Below are positions 11,901 to 24,190 of a DNA stretch of 64,000 nt, piece by piece. Origin of the DNA: Welwitschia mirabilis (taxonomy: Eukaryota; Gnetophyta; Gnetopsida; Welwitschiales). The number at the start of each line of letters is the position of its first letter. The stretch's first letter is position 1. The notes beneath the pieces are model-generated. The model ran no database searches and was not told where the DNA came from. It saw only the letters and a program-made list of their open reading frames with translations. The position numbers and the translations under genes are program-made. Where the stretch lies: positions 120,225,590 to 120,289,589 of the forward strand of contig JBOZIK010000001.1 of assembly GCA_051453625.1 (NCBI GenBank), read 5' to 3'.

Positions 11901-12360
11901 GGAGCTTTCACCCTTTGCCTTGGATTTCATGGAAGCACTTAAGAATAAAAGAAGAATAATACAAAATGAAGAGTTGAAGAGAAAAAAAGAACCCCAATAA
12001 GATTTAAATAGAAAGAAGTGAAGAGGAGATAGAAAAACAATGTAATTTAAACAGAGACACATCAAACTTGAAATGCACACCCACTTTAGAGGCCTTATGA
12101 AATTAAAAAGGGAAAAAAATTAAACTTGATAAATTTAGCATAGTTTCCCACTCATGGAATTGTCCCAAGAATTCATTTAGTTAATCTAGGAGATGGGTAT
12201 TAACAAAATTTAATAGATCTAGTGGAAATTAGTTGACCTTGATTTAGACTCAGTTGACTTAGTGAGAAAAGGAAATTTTTTTCCCCAGGGTTATATTAAT
12301 AATAGCTTTAGGATCTGATGCAATCAAACCTTATTATTTGCTCCACCTTGCTTCTATTAC
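8937..12360. other. No recognisable gene; unassigned AT-rich DNA
   Basis: I read both strands and found only short open stretches without known motifs and no clear repeats. Part of it (about 8937-9700) may be an old minus-strand LTR following the possible PBS at 8918. 'gttgaccttgatttagactc' near 12230 recalls the 75-bp LTR motif of the neighbouring copia family, but no LTR edges can be fixed. Confidence 0.4.
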
Positions 12361-13420
12361 TTATAATTCTAACCTCATCCCCAAAAAATATCTTAAAGTT
12401 TTAAATCTATTAAAGGAAAGAGGTTTTCTACATATATGAACTAACTGCTGGTAAGTAGAAAAATAGTGTAATGTAATTACCTTTTGTTCTACAAGCTCCC
12501 AAATGAAGTAATACCTAATTTCAATATGTTTTATCTTTGAATGTTGTATAGGATTATGCATTAATTGAATAGAACTTAAATTGTNNNNNNNNNNNNNNNN
12601 NNNNNNNNNNNNNNNNNNNNNNNNNNNNNNNNNNNNNNNNNNNNNNNNNNNNNNNNNNNNNNNNNNNNNNNNNNNNNNNNNNNNTGTTCTTAAGTAGAAA
12701 AATATTGTAATGTAATTACCTTTTGTTCTACAAGCTCGTAAATGAAGTAATACCTAATTTCAATATGTTTTATCTTTGAATGTTTTATAGGATTATGCAC
12801 TAATTGAATAGAACTTGAATAGTCACAAAAGATTTTTATTTCTAAGTATTCCACTCCATAGTCCCTTAAGGTCTCTTTTGTCTAGCATAATTCCTATTAT
12901 AATATATTTATCTTTTGTTATTAACATAGCAACTAAGTGTTGTTTTTTACTAAATCAAATGTTAGAAATCATTCAAGAAATAAATAACCTTTGCTTATAC
13001 TTTTTTAATCATCCTTGAAACTAACCTAGTTTACATCACTATAAGAAAGCAAATCTAATATAGCATTATTTGGATATCAAATTTTCTCATCAATACTATT
13101 GTTACATATCTAAGTATCCTCTTTACTTTCATTAGATAACTCTTTTATTGTCTACTTTGATATTTGGCACACAAATCAACACTAAAGTAATGTCAAGTCT
13201 ACAAGCTATTAGATAAGGAAGGCTTTCAATGATGCAATAATACATTCATTGGTCTACATATTTTCCTAATTTATCTTCATCAATCTTAAGATTTGTTGCC
13301 ATAGGAGTGCTAATAGATTTTGCATTTTCTAATTTAAATTTCTTGATGAGATCATGTGAGTATTTTTCCTAGCTAGTAGATATTCCATTCTCTATCTATC
13401 TAATTTGAAAACCAAGGAAT
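12361..13420 (-). pseudogene. Copia RNase H, decayed (element D)
   Basis: The minus strand encodes the RNase H module that removes the RNA template. From high to low coordinate one reads 'TPMATNLKIDED' (about 13300), 'SLPYLIACRLDIT' (about 13200), 'LDLLSYSDVN' (about 13050) and 'SISKGYLFLE' (about 13000). The terminal 'NPIQHSKIKHIEIRYYFI' and 'FSTYQQLVHICRKPL' lie near 12380-12550. A 100-N gap (12585-12684) interrupts it and the terminal segment is present on both sides. Stops occur throughout. No 3' LTR could be placed below 12361. Confidence 0.8.
12452..12821 (-). repeat. Direct duplication flanking a 100-N gap (RNase H end)
   Basis: 12452-12582 and 12691-12821 are near-identical copies, starting 'taagtagaaaaatagtgtaa' and 'taagtagaaaaatattgtaa', on the two sides of the gap 12585-12684. 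Both encode the same minus-strand RNase H tail. Confidence 0.85.
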
Positions 13421-13429
13421 AGGTTTACT

Positions 13430-14050
13430 TACCTCATCATGCTTATTTCAAAGTTGAAGCTTATCATCTTTGCAAATGCTATAGATAATTTCTCATTTGA
13501 GGATCCAAAGATAATGTCATTAACATGCACTTGCATCAATACAAAATCCTCATTTAATTATTTTCAAAATGATGTCCTGTTCATGTTTTCTATAGAAAAA
13601 CCATTTTTAAGCAAGAACATTGATAGTTCATCATACCCGGCTTTTGGAGCTTGCTTTAACCCATAAAGAGCCTTAAATAATTTGTAAACATGGGCTAGAA
13701 AATAAGGGTTAATAAATCCTTTAGATTGACTAGCATAAACTTATTCTTCTATGATACCATTCAAAAAGGTGATTTTAACTTCCATTTAAAAGACTTTAAA
13801 TCCATTGTAACAAGAAAAAGCAAGAAACATATGAATGGATTCTAACCATGCTATAGGAGCAAAGGTTTCTCCACAATCAATTCCTTTAATTTGTAAATAT
13901 TCTTAGGCTATAAAAAAAGCTTTATTTTTTATTATAACATTTTTCTTGTTTATTTTGATTTTAAAATCCATCTAGTGATAATACTATCTTTATCTAAAGG
14001 TTTGGGAATTAGAGACAATTTCAAATTTCTCTTGAATTATTCTAGTTATT
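13430..14050 (-). pseudogene. Copia reverse transcriptase, decayed (element D)
   Basis: On the minus strand the order is 'KGIDCGETFAPIAWLESI' (about 13870), 'KITFLNGIIEE' (about 13770), 'HVYKLFKALYGLKQAPKAGY' (about 13650-13700) and 'LLKNGFSIENM' (about 13600). The catalytic box reads HVNDIIFG (about 13505-13529); the first Asp of YVDD is Asn. 'FEISMMR' closes it near 13440. Order and motifs fit copia RT of the same family as element C. Two or more stops and the changed catalytic Asp make it inactive. Confidence 0.85.
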
Positions 14051-14639
14051 CTTGCATTACCATTAACTAGTAAGGACCTACCTCTACTTCTTTAAATTAC
14101 TTTGATTCCACTTGTGATATATAGGACACATGCATAATAAAGTTTTTAGAAAATGTTTTGTAGGACTTCTTGTCTAACACTTCCAATGATTGGGTCTAGA
14201 GGATGATCCTTGATCTCTTTGACTTCTACTGAAGGTTTTGACTTTGAATAAACCTTCCCATAATAAAAGTTTGAGGGAACTAAATCTACACCTTCATTAG
14301 GAATATTAGTTCTTTCAAAATCATTATTAATCCTAACATTAATAGATTCTTAAATATGCATATTTCTTTTATTAAAGACTATATGCTCTAGAGGAAGAGG
14401 AGTAACCCAAGAATATATATTTATTAAATTTGGAACTAAAATTAACCAAGTTTTCTCTATCTTTTAATATAAAACACTTGCTATTAAAATTTTTAAAATA
14501 GTCTTTATTGGGTTTTCTATATTTCTAGAGTTGATAAGGAGTTTTGTTTATTCCAAGCCTTAAGTATACTCTATTGATAATGTGACATGCTATGTTAAGA
14601 CATTCGGTCTAGAACTTCTTGGGCACATCCTTAGCATTT

Positions 14640-15470
14640 AACATTACTTTTGTGATGTCCAATAATACCTATTCTTTCTTTTACCTATTACATTTTGTTG
14701 AAGAGTCTTAGGTGTTGACAATTCATGCTCAATTTCAAAGTTAGTGCGATATGATTCAAACACAACATTATTAAATTCTCCACCATGGTCACTTCAAATT
14801 ATTTTAATTACATGATCTTTTTTAGTTTGAAATTATTTACAAATCCTTGACAACAGTGTCATAGGTGTATGATTTTGCATGAAGAAATAACACTTAAGTA
14901 AACCTTAAAGAACCATATACCATAACAAGATAGTAATGCTTACCTAATAGACTTGTTGTCTGAATGGGTTCTTCTAAGTCCATATGTATTAATTCTAGAG
15001 ATGTTTTGATGGTAATCTCATTTTTGGCTTTCTGATAAGAACTCACCTATTTTCCCTTTTGACAAGTATCATATAATTTTTTATTATCAAAAGAGATTTT
15101 AGAAAGACCACCTACATACTCATTGTTCCAGATCCACTTTAGATGCTCAAAATTTGGATAGTTCAATCTTTGATGTCATAGAATATTATCTTGTATCCAA
15201 GATGTCATACATTTTGTCTCAATAGATTAGGAGATGTAATAGTTATTATCTATCATTTTACTTTAAGAATTATGCCATGTCTAATAATACATTTGTTAGC
15301 ATCAAAAAAACTCTATATCCTCTATCACATATTTGATTAACACTTAACAAGTTATGCTTTAAGCCATTAAAATAAAGGAGATTGTTAAGTTTGAGTAGGT
15401 CACCTCTACTTAAGCAACCAATACATTTAATTTTGACCTTTCATTATCACTAAAAGTTGCCTCCCCATTA
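14640..15470 (-). pseudogene. Copia integrase, decayed (element D)
   Basis: The clearest part is on the minus strand at about 14640-14830: 'DHGGEFNNVVFESY' followed by 'FEIEHELSTPKTLQQNVIGK'. This matches the second Asp and the PQQNG.VERKN segment of copia integrase cores. The catalytic Glu region is altered (IGKRKN). Upstream (15000-15470) are degraded pre-integrase sequences. The stretch 14060-14640 is the poorly conserved linker between IN and RT, with no motif I would name. Confidence 0.7.
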
Positions 15471-15800
15471 TTATACTCTTGGAGAGAGATGAAACTGGAC
15501 TTATCACTTGTCATATGCCTTGAGAACCCACTATCAAGATACCAACATTGTCCACAGGATACGTTAAGAGCTATTTAAACAAGAAAATGATTTTGTAAAG
15601 TTTTTGATACCCACATGGTAAATTTACCTTTTTTTATATTAGTACTAGATCTTGGAATTGATCTATAATGTTTTCTCATAAAGGAATTGCACCAAATCTT
15701 GTAAAACATGTAATTAATTTTAGATTGTTTCTTTTTGTTACAAAAATGACATGTGATATTAGAAAGAACTATTTCATTATTAGTATAGAAAAACATCTAA
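15470..15800 (-). pseudogene. Copia protease active-site region and second zinc knuckle (element D)
   Basis: The minus strand at about 15485-15545 reads WYLDSGFSRHMTSDKSSF, the copia aspartic protease / pre-integrase signature with the D-S-G triad retained. Further upstream (15575-15796) is a decayed second CCHC knuckle starting 'CHFCNKKKQ' (His to Gln, last Cys to Tyr). 'SIPRSSTNIKKGKF' and 'MWVSKTL' follow, matching the usual knuckle-to-WVPK linker. Confidence 0.75.
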
Positions 15801-16253
15801 TTGGACAGAGTTGATTTAAAAAAAGCTTTAAACTATTGTAACGAATATCAATTTTGTCATTGATAACTCTTTTTTTTACAAGAAACTTGTTCAATTTTTT
15901 CTTTTTCTTATAGTAAATTTTTTAATGGTTGTCATCGTCTTCTTAAGAATTCCTTTTTTTAAATTCCTAATTTCAACATCTTTTTGTTGTAATATCTTGA
16001 ACAAATTTTTATTTTCTTTTTTAAAAAGTCCACTTTAAATGCTAGCTTTTGATATTCTTATTATAATTCTATTTCAATATCATTCAGATCATCATCAATA
16101 TTTTTAAGAACATCACTAGAATCAACAGTGCATACTTCTTTGTTTGGTGAAATGAAAGCCATCAAAGATATTTTATGACAATTAGGTTCTAAACTTTCAT
16201 ATCCTTCACTTTCACTTTCATCATTATCATCATCCCAAGTAACTAAGAGAACC

Positions 16254-16906
16254 TTCTTACCTTTTGTCTTTTCTTCCCTTCTATTGTTTGGACATTCATT
16301 TGCAATATGTCCAAAACCTTTGTAAGCGTAACATGGAATTTTTTTTTTCTTTTTATCTCTTTATTTCATAGAATTTGAAGTAGTTTGAATAGTTCCTTTT
16401 TTTCATCATCCTTTTTAGCTTTCTAGATAAAGAGGGCTATCCCATCATTAGTGTTTAAGTCTTGATCTAAGCATTCTTTGCCTTTAGGGATTACTTGACT
16501 TGCTATCAATGCTATGCTCTTCTTTTTTANNNNNNNNNNNNNNNNNNNNNNNNNNNNNNNNNNNNNNNNNNNNNNNNNNNNNNNNNNNNNNNNNNNNNNN
16601 NNNNNNNNNNNNNNNNNNNNNNNNNNNNNTTCTTACCTTTTGTCTTTTCTTTCCTTCTATTGTTTGGACATTCATTTGCAATATGTCCAAAACCTTTGTA
16701 AGAGTAACATGGAATTTCTGTTTTTTCTTTTTATCTCTTTATTTCATAGGATTTTGAACTAGTTTGAATAGTTCCTTTTTTTCATCGTCCTTTTTAGCTT
16801 TCTAGCTAAAGAGGGCTGTCCCATCATTAGTGTTTGAGTCTTAATCTGAGCATTCTTTAACTTTAGGGATTACTTGATTTGCTACCAATGCTATGGTCTT
16901 CTTTTT
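16254..16906 (-). repeat. Direct duplication flanking a 100-N gap (gag knuckle)
   Basis: 16254-16529 and 16630-16906 are copies of one another, both starting 'ttcttaccttttgtctttt' and both encoding the knuckle (second copy at 16668-16709). They touch the two edges of the gap 16530-16629 and differ at scattered bases. Confidence 0.85.
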
Positions 16907-17003
16907 TATTTTAACAAATTTGAATTCAAAAGCATGGAGATTTCCTTGAAGTTCATCTAGCCTTGGGTTATTCAAGTCTTCTCTTTCTTTAATGGCTATG
17001 AAT

Positions 17004-17709
17004 TTCGATTGAAACATCTTAGGTAGAGATCGCAAAGGTTTTCTTGCTACTCTTAAATCTTCCACCTATTCACCTAGGACACAAAAGGAATTTATAACAT
17101 CAACTAATTTTGTAAAGAAGTCATTAATACATTCATCTTCTTCCATTTTGATATCCTTAAACCAAATAGTAAGCATTTGTAGCTTTGTTTGCTTTACTAG
17201 ATTTACTCCTTCATGATTAGTCTCTAATGTATCCCTTTCTTCTTTGGTAGTAGTGTAGTTTCACTATCGTCTTTAAGTCTTTCAGGCCTACAACACAAAA
17301 AATGGCNNNNNNNNNNNNNNNNNNNNNNNNNNNNNNNNNNNNNNNNNNNNNNNNNNNNNNNNNNNNNNNNNNNNNNNNNNNNNNNNNNNNNNNNNNNNNN
17401 NNNNNNTTCGATTGAAACATCTTAGGCAGAGATCATAAAGGTTTTCTTACTACTCTTAAATCTTCCACCCATTTACCTAGGACACATAGGGAATTTATAA
17501 CATCAACTAATTTTGCAAAGAAGTCATTAATACCTTCATCTTCTTCCATTTTGATATCCTCAAACCAAATAGTAAGCATTTGTAGCTTTGTTTGCTTTAC
17601 TAGATTTACTTCTTCATGATTAGTCTCTAATGTATTCCTTACTTCTTTGGTAGTAATGTAGTTTCACTATCGTCTTCAAGTCTTTCAGGCCTACAGTATA
17701 AGAAATGGT
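17004..17709 (-). repeat. Direct duplication flanking a 100-N gap (gag core)
   Basis: 17004-17306 and 17407-17709 are copies of one another, both starting 'ttcgattgaaacatcttagg' on the plus strand. They abut the gap 17307-17406 and lie next to, but do not overlap, the gag-knuckle duplication. Confidence 0.85.
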
Positions 17710-18003
17710 GTTTAAACCTTTGAAGTTACAATTTGCTTCATGTTTGTCCATGGTACTACTAGTCCTTACTCTTCTGAGAGATAATCCTTGAGTTTGGATT
17801 AGTGACAGAAGTGAGTATTCTTGTTTAATAGAATCCCAAATTTCAAGATCAATGGATTAAATAAAAACTTGCATTTTTACCTTCCAATAAGCATATTTTA
17901 ATCCACCAAAGAATAGTGACCTTGAGATGGAATTACCTTCTATGATTGAATTCGTCTCTAGGGTTATTTAGCAAAGGCTTGATAAGGTTTTTTACTCTAT
18001 CTA

Positions 18004-18015
18004 ACTCTAATACCA
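18004..18015 (-). other. Primer-binding site of element D
   Basis: The minus strand reads TGGTATTAGAGT, the tRNA-iMet primer site with one C-to-T change at the usual CAGAG and a changed last base. It lies at the expected junction between gag (lower coordinates) and the LTR (higher coordinates). Confidence 0.6.
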
Positions 18016-18017
18016 AC

Positions 18018-18863
18018 TAAAAAAAGGATTATTCATATATGAGGTGAATAGGGTGATAAAAAATTAGACAATACACAATTCAATAGTGGTTAATAACCAT
18101 GCCTCATCCCTATAATGGCTATCTTATTTAGTATCAGAATGGTTTTTTCAAGTTCACCACCAACATTTCTTATAATACTTGGATTTTAAGGTGAAATCTA
18201 AAAACCTACAAATGACAATAAAAAGATGGAGTTAGATGTGACTATATTCACAAAAACCTTCTAATGTAATACTAGGTATAGCTCTCAAAGCTAGATATTA
18301 TAAAAGTATCTCAGTTCAATAGTACAAAAGTATGATAGTGAAAGATCTATTAGAACCAATGAGAGAAAATAAAGTTTTGACTATCAGAATGCTTAAGATT
18401 TCAAAAGAAAAGAGCCCTCCTCCTTTTGAAAGGAATTTAATTTTATAAATCATGAATTGATGCCTAGATTTCTAAAACTTTTAGATTACATAGTATTCCA
18501 ACATAACTGAAATGGAAAAACTTATGGTTTACCCATCATTAAAATTTTAGTGTTCACCTTGTTTAGTTGACCTTATGAATTTCTTAGTTGACCTTAAGGA
18601 ACTTGGTTTCACAAGAACCCTGAGTTTGATCATCCTCATGATTTATTGAATCAACCTTATTGAATTTTGTCTTTTTCACCCTGTTGAAGTTCCATCATCT
18701 TTAGAACAATGTGGTCGCCCTTATGTTCATTTGACCTTAGAGTATTTAAGATCACTCTTACTAAGTTTAAGCTTCATGGGTCTTTTAAAATGATCTCCTA
18801 TTCTTGAGTTGATCATCATACTTTGATCTTTTACCTACACAAGCATAACTGACAAATCTACTT
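18018..18863 (-). mobile_element. 5' LTR of element D, partial
   Basis: It follows the PBS and carries the family pattern 'gag.tgaataggg.gataaaaaatta', comparable with 'ggatgaataggattctaaaa' in the element B LTR. From about 18545 the family's repeated 'tagttgacctta..aa' motifs appear. It runs into a 21-N gap (18864-18884) and its far edge is not visible. Confidence 0.6.
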
Positions 18864-18884
18864 NNNNNNNNNNNNNNNNNNNNN

Positions 18885-21800
18885 ACAAGACATTCTTCTA
18901 ATAAAATGTAGATTTCTAGGAAAATTACAAATTTTTGCTGCATTTCTTATTAGGTGAAAAACAAAAGAATAACAAAGATACTAATCTAAGAATAAGTTGA
19001 AAAAAATTGTGTGATTGATAAATCTTTAGTGTTTGTTGTGTTGACAAGTCTTTAAAGTATTTTTCTTAGGCATCATCATGGTTTTTTAAATGTTCATGAC
19101 TCTCTCTTGTTTTGTTACTTCTTGAGCTTTGGTGTTGCTATATAGTTTAGGGCTTTGTAGGCCTTGTTAGCTCTTTTTTTGCGTCTCTTCTAGTCCTATG
19201 GATATTCTGTGCTAGTATCTCTAGGAGTTGATTAGGTTTAAAGTCATAAAGTAGTTCTATTTCTTTCTGTTATTCATCTATGNNNNNNNNNNNNNNNNNN
19301 NNNNNNNNNNNNNNNNNNNNNNNNNNNNNNNNNNNNNNNNNNNNNNNNNNNNNNNNNNNNNNNNNNNNNNNNNNNNNNNNNNNNNNNNNNNNNNNNNNNN
19401 NNNNNNNNNNNNNNNNNNNNNNNNNNNNNNNNNNNNNNNNNNNNNNNNNNNNNNNNNNNNNNNNNNNNNNNNNNNNNNNNNNNNNNNNNNNNNNNNNNNN
19501 NNNNNNNNNNNNNNNNNNNNNNNNNNNNNNNNNNNNNNNNNNNNNNNNNNNNNNNNNNNNNNNNNNNNNNNNNNNNNNNNNNNNNNNNNNNNNNNNNNNN
19601 NNNNNNNNNNNNNNNNNNNNNNNNNNNNNNNNNNNNNNNNNNNNNNNNNNNNNNNNNNNNNNNNNNNNNNNNNNNNNNNNNNNNNNNNNNNNNNNNNNNN
19701 NNNNNNNNNNNNNNNNNNNNNNNNNNNNNNNNNNNNNNNNNNNNNNNNNNNNNNNNNNNNNNNNNNNNNNNNNNNNNNNNNNNNNNNNNNNNNNNNNNNN
19801 NNNNNNNNNNNNNNNNNNNNNNNNNNNNNNNNNNNNNNNNNNNNNNNNNNNNNNNNNNNNNNNNNNNNNNNNNNNNNNNNNNNNNNNNNNNNNNNNNNNN
19901 NNNNNNNNNNNNNNNNNNNNNNNNNNNNNNNNNNNNNNNNNNNNNNNNNNNNNNNNNNNNNNNNNNNNNNNNNNNNNNNNNNNNNNNNNNNNNNNNNNNN
20001 NNNNNNNNNNNNNNNNNNNNNNNNNNNNNNNNNNNNNNNNNNNNNNNNNNNNNNNNNNNNNNNNNNNNNNNNNNNNNNNNNNNNNNNNNNNNNNNNNNNN
20101 NNNNNNNNNNNNNNNNNNNNNNNNNNNNNNNNNNNNNNNNNNNNNNNNNNNNNNNNNNNNNNNNNNNNNNNNNNNNNNNNNNNNNNNNNNNNNNNNNNNN
20201 NNNNNNNNNNNNNNNNNNNNNNNNNNNNNNNNNNNNNNNTTGTAGGGGTTGAAGATTTTTCAAACTCCGAATTGACATTTTAGTAAGACTTCTTGATGGA
20301 GGCACACTTCCACGTTTTGTTTTATTTTATTTTTCCCTCTTAACCTTAAAAATCATTTACTCATGATTTTTGGATTCGTCATTCTCTCTTGTATTATCTT
20401 TTTATCTAAGTAATTTGCATTTCTTATTGTCCTTCATAAATTACATTGGACTAATTCTCAAGTTAAGCTTTTATGTTCTTAAGTTAAGATTATTGATGTA
20501 GAGGTATTTAATAGTTCAAAACAACAAATTTCAAAGTTATGAAACTTAGATTTTTGTTTTTCAAGTATATTTTGAAGGGCTTAAAGTAGGTTTCCTAATA
20601 TTAAAAATTCCTTTTCTACTCTCATGTATTTATATTGAGTAGATTCAGTCTCATAAATTTTCTAGTTATATTATAAAGTAAATCATCCCAAGCAATTTAA
20701 AAATATGTAGATGTAGTGGTAAGCAATAAAGGGTATATAGATATATTATTTGTGTCTTATAGGTTTAATGCTTATTTAACTAAACTTAACTTAAGACATT
20801 CAATTATGTAAATAATCTTTAATAAAAGCTTATGCTCATTACAAGATTTTATACTTTCCATTGACATTAAACTAAAACGGAAGCATACTATGTGGGCATG
20901 AATGACTTTGATTCAAAGTAAACTGTCCAAATAAAGCTTTAAGTCTTATCAACAAACACTGTGGAGTGAAAAAGGTTGAACTATATGGGAATTCAATTGC
21001 TTTAAAATACATCCATCACATTTCTATAAGGACTTTTATGTTCATGTACATAAGCCCCTTCGATAACAAGAGCAAAGACTAAATAATATCAATATCCTTG
21101 TTCTCCCTATTATCATACCAATAAGAACTTTATATGAGACCTTGTTGGAAATTATTAGAATTTATTATTGTCTTGAAAGATATACTCCATTAGAAGAATT
21201 CCTTTTGGATCAAATTTGGGAGTATCTAGTACATATTTCAAAATAAACCTCTAAGGACAAGTAAGGGTCCATTTAAATAAACAACTTATAAATAGAACTC
21301 TTTTAAAAATTTATACGGGTTAAGGCCTATCTCACACTTTGAACTAGATATTTAAATTTTCTACTTAGGTACTTTTGTTCTTGGATCTCTACAAAGCTCA
21401 GTAAAACTTTTATTCCTTTTTATAATTTGCTAAACAAAATTAATCCATTTACTACTTATTTTGTCATAACTATAGTAATAGCTTTCAATATTAAATGGTT
21501 ACATGAGTCAAATGTTGACATCGTGCATTACAACATAATCTGTCCTATCAATGTAATTCATTTCCATAAAATATATATAAACTTTTGAATTTCAATATGT
21601 AGGACTAAACTTGTCAATAATTCCCTTAAACAACACCTTGCTATGACAAAAATTTAATTAAGAAACTAAGATATTACTTATCATACAAGACTCTTAAAAG
21701 AATAAATGAAATCCATGGTGATAAAACCATATCAATATTCAAAGCAAGTAGTAAAGCAATATCAGTTGCATTCTCTAAATATTCTCCAGAATACAAAATT

Positions 21801-22530
21801 GCATAGTAGTATAAAAAAGATGAGACATCTAAAGTTCGAATGAGACTAAAATCTGCATCATACTTCAATAATACATCATAATTTAACTACAAATACACAA
21901 GAAGAATATTCATTAAAAAAAGAAAAACAATTTTGAAAGAGAGTCAAACTTTAGAATATTCCATAAAACGAAACTTAATGATTTAGGCAATGGAGGAGAC
22001 AAATAGTCTACTATATCCTTCTATGAAGTTATAGGTGAAACTTTGTCACAAACATAAGGGGGGGAAATCCATTACAAAGCTAGTAGCTACTTGGCATAAG
22101 TAGGTTAATAGCTAAAACATAATTAACTATCAGATAAGATTTTAACTATCAGGTAATTCAATGTAAGCATCAATGATCTTTAAAAATTTGTTATAAAGCT
22201 AAAATCTAGTTGGCATATCTACATCTAATAGCTAAAACATAATTACTGAATGGTTGAGATTTTAACCATCATGATAATTCAAGGTCATCATCAATAAGCT
22301 CTATGAAGGAAACATAAAATTGACTATGCAATTGAAGAGACTATGTAATTGATAGCACTATGTACTACTTTAATTTGACTAAAATTCTTTGTTTTCAGAA
22401 TTTTATGGCATTCAAACATAACTATACTTACCCTATCATCAAAAAGCCTCTAAACTTGCTCTCAAAATATGAAAATAGTAACCAACAAAGTAACCAGCTA
22501 TGATTATTACAAAGTGATACCCTTGGCTTT
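18885..22530. other. Unassigned AT-rich DNA with a 957-N gap
   Basis: No gene or element could be identified. The gap covers 19283-20239. The flanks are AT-rich with only short open stretches. The only structure seen is a two-copy repeat near the right end. Confidence 0.4.
22072..22305 (+). repeat. Two-copy tandem repeat, about 119-bp unit
   Basis: The unit starting 'ttacaaagctagtagctact' at 22072 recurs as 'ttataaagctaaaatctagt' at 22191. Shared blocks are 'taatagctaaaacataatta', 'gattttaac.atca' and 'catcaat.a'. It is diverged. Confidence 0.65.
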
Positions 22531-22898
22531 TGTCCTAGAATATGTGAATCCAAATTTATTTTTTTCTAAATTGTAACATTATGTTTTAACATTAACCCCC
22601 TTTTTTTATAATGTTCTAAAAAGACGTTCTATTTTAACTTCTTGAGGTTGGAAAAAGAGGAAAAGGGGAGTAACTTTCTAAAATAGAAACTTTCTAGAAC
22701 TTGTTAGATTGACTTGACTTAAAACCCTAAACCTATTTAAGGGTTACCTAAGGGTTTGTTTTATATAGATTTCTTTTGCTCCTTGAAGAAGAATAGGAGC
22801 TTCCCATCGTTTTTCCCTGCATTAGAATTTTCCATGTTAAATCTGAGGGGTTATTCTTTTACTTGCAATTTTCATTTGCCATGTTGGTTTTCATAACA
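22531..22898 (+). mobile_element. 5' LTR of copia element A
   Basis: It starts TGTCCTAGAATATGTGAATC and ends 'ggttttcataaca', immediately followed by the PBS. It aligns along its length with the LTR at 29190-29564; shared parts are 'tctagaacttgttagattga', 'aagggtttgttttat' and 'gtttttccctgcattag'. Length is about 368 bp, typical for Tork/Tnt1-like copia. Confidence 0.85.
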
Positions 22899-22900
22899 AA

Positions 22901-22916
22901 TGGTATCAGAGCCTGG
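22901..22916 (+). other. Primer-binding site of element A
   Basis: TGGTATCAGAGCCTGG is an exact plant initiator-tRNA-Met 3'-end complement of the kind used by copia elements. It lies two bases after the LTR terminus. Confidence 0.9.
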
Positions 22917-23166
22917 TTCAAGGTCTTAGAACATTTCTTGATATTTTTAAGTAAAGCTTATAAACGAAATGAGTGAAGCAAGTAGAGTAAACAAGTAAAT
23001 GAGTTACATTGTACTTGTAGTTGTGGAGTGAGCGAAGTAAGAAGAAAATAATTCACATTGTACTAGTGGCTGCGGTGCGAGCGTAGTCAGTAAAGCAACG
23101 CAGGGCTAAGCAAAGCTAAGTGGAGTTCATAAGTGAAGCAAGCGAACAGAGCTAAGTAGACCAATA

Positions 23167-23492
23167 GTATTATTATGATTATGATTATGATTATTATTAT
23201 TATTATGATTATTATTATGATTATGATTATGATTATGATGNNNNNNNNNNNNNNNNNNNNNNNNNNNNNNNNNNNNNNNNNNNNNNNNNNNNNNNNNNNN
23301 NNNNNNNNNNNNNNNNNNNNNNNNNNNNNNNNNNNNNNNNATTATTATTATTATTATTACTAATACTATTACTATTACTACTACTACTATTATTAGTATT
23401 AGTATTATTATTATTATTACTATTATTATTATTATTAATACTACTATTATTATTACTATTATTACTATTATTACTATTATTATTATTATTAT
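23167..23492 (+). repeat. ATT/ATG/ACT trinucleotide microsatellite with a 100-N gap
   Basis: Long runs of (ATT)n with ATG and ACT variants lie on both sides of the gap 23241-23340. It sits in the leader between the PBS and gag of element A. Asn-rich or Ile/Val-rich translations of it are repeat artefacts, not genes. Confidence 0.9.
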
Positions 23493-23659
23493 AGGATCCA
23501 TTTGTATTGTCCATGGGGTCCATATAATGTACTATACAACATCTGCATGCTTTCTGCAATTTTATGTAGATCACATCTTATTTTTGACTTTAGAACTGGA
23601 ATGCTTGTTGATGACTGACACAGTGGTCAAAGTCAAAAACCAGGAAAACTAAAAAAATA

Positions 23660-24190
23660 TTGATAGAGGATGTCCTCTACTTGAAGGATTGTGATGTCGT
23701 TCTAAAATCAAAGGATGAAGCAAAGGCGGCTTCCGAATTGTCAGATGCTAATTGGCTAAAGATATACCTGATGAAGAATGGGAAAAACTCAACTAGAATG
23801 CTCTAAACACAATACAACTGTGTCTTAGTAGTAATATACTTGGAATGTCTAAGGGAATCGCAAAAGCATATCACTTATGGAACCGTTGAATGAAAGATAT
23901 GATCAATCCACTGGAATGCACAAATACAATACGATTAATAAGGTTCTCAAAATTAAAATCAAGGAAGGAATGTCTTTTCAAAGTCATTGGGATGAAATAA
24001 ATAGTTCATTTGCTCAGATCAATGATTTGGGTATAAAATTCAAAGGAGATCTTCGAGTTGTCATTGTTTTGAGTTCTTTACCAGATTAATGGGAGATAGT
24101 TTGGACTACTTTGACTGCAACTTCCAAATCTTTTCCGTCTCTCAATACTATCATTCCAAAAGTACTAGATGTGGATAAGACAAAAACTAT
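23660..24190 (+). pseudogene. Copia gag (UBN2-type), decayed (element A)
   Basis: It reads 'DEEWEKLN' then 'NALNTIQLCLSSNIL' (about 23775-23850), then in another frame 'MEPLNERYDQSTGMHKYNTI' and 'KIKEGMSFQSHWDEINSS' (23877-24000), ending 'VIVLSSLPD' before a stop at 24087. This is the usual order of Tork/Tnt1-like gag: single-chain core, then the ILxSLP motif. At least one frameshift and several stops interrupt it. Confidence 0.8.

Larger units (their letters stand above)
15800..17990 (-). pseudogene. Copia gag with CCHC zinc knuckle, decayed (element D)
   Basis: Gag packages element RNA. The minus strand shows 'RKPLRSLPKMFQSKFIAIKE' and 'LDELQGNLHAFEFKF' (16900-17030), typical of the UBN2-type gag of plant copia. 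The zinc knuckle at 16292-16333 reads CYAYKGFGHIANEC, with the second Cys as Tyr. An acidic 'TWDDDNDESESE' segment follows near 16215-16245. Two 100-N gaps cut it, each flanked by duplicated gag sequence, so parts appear twice. Confidence 0.8.

Noticed and set aside
23127-23574. Open frames of Asn/His/Ile/Val repeats on both strands
   Set aside because: They are translations of the ATT/ATG/ACT microsatellite and the N gap, open in several frames at once.
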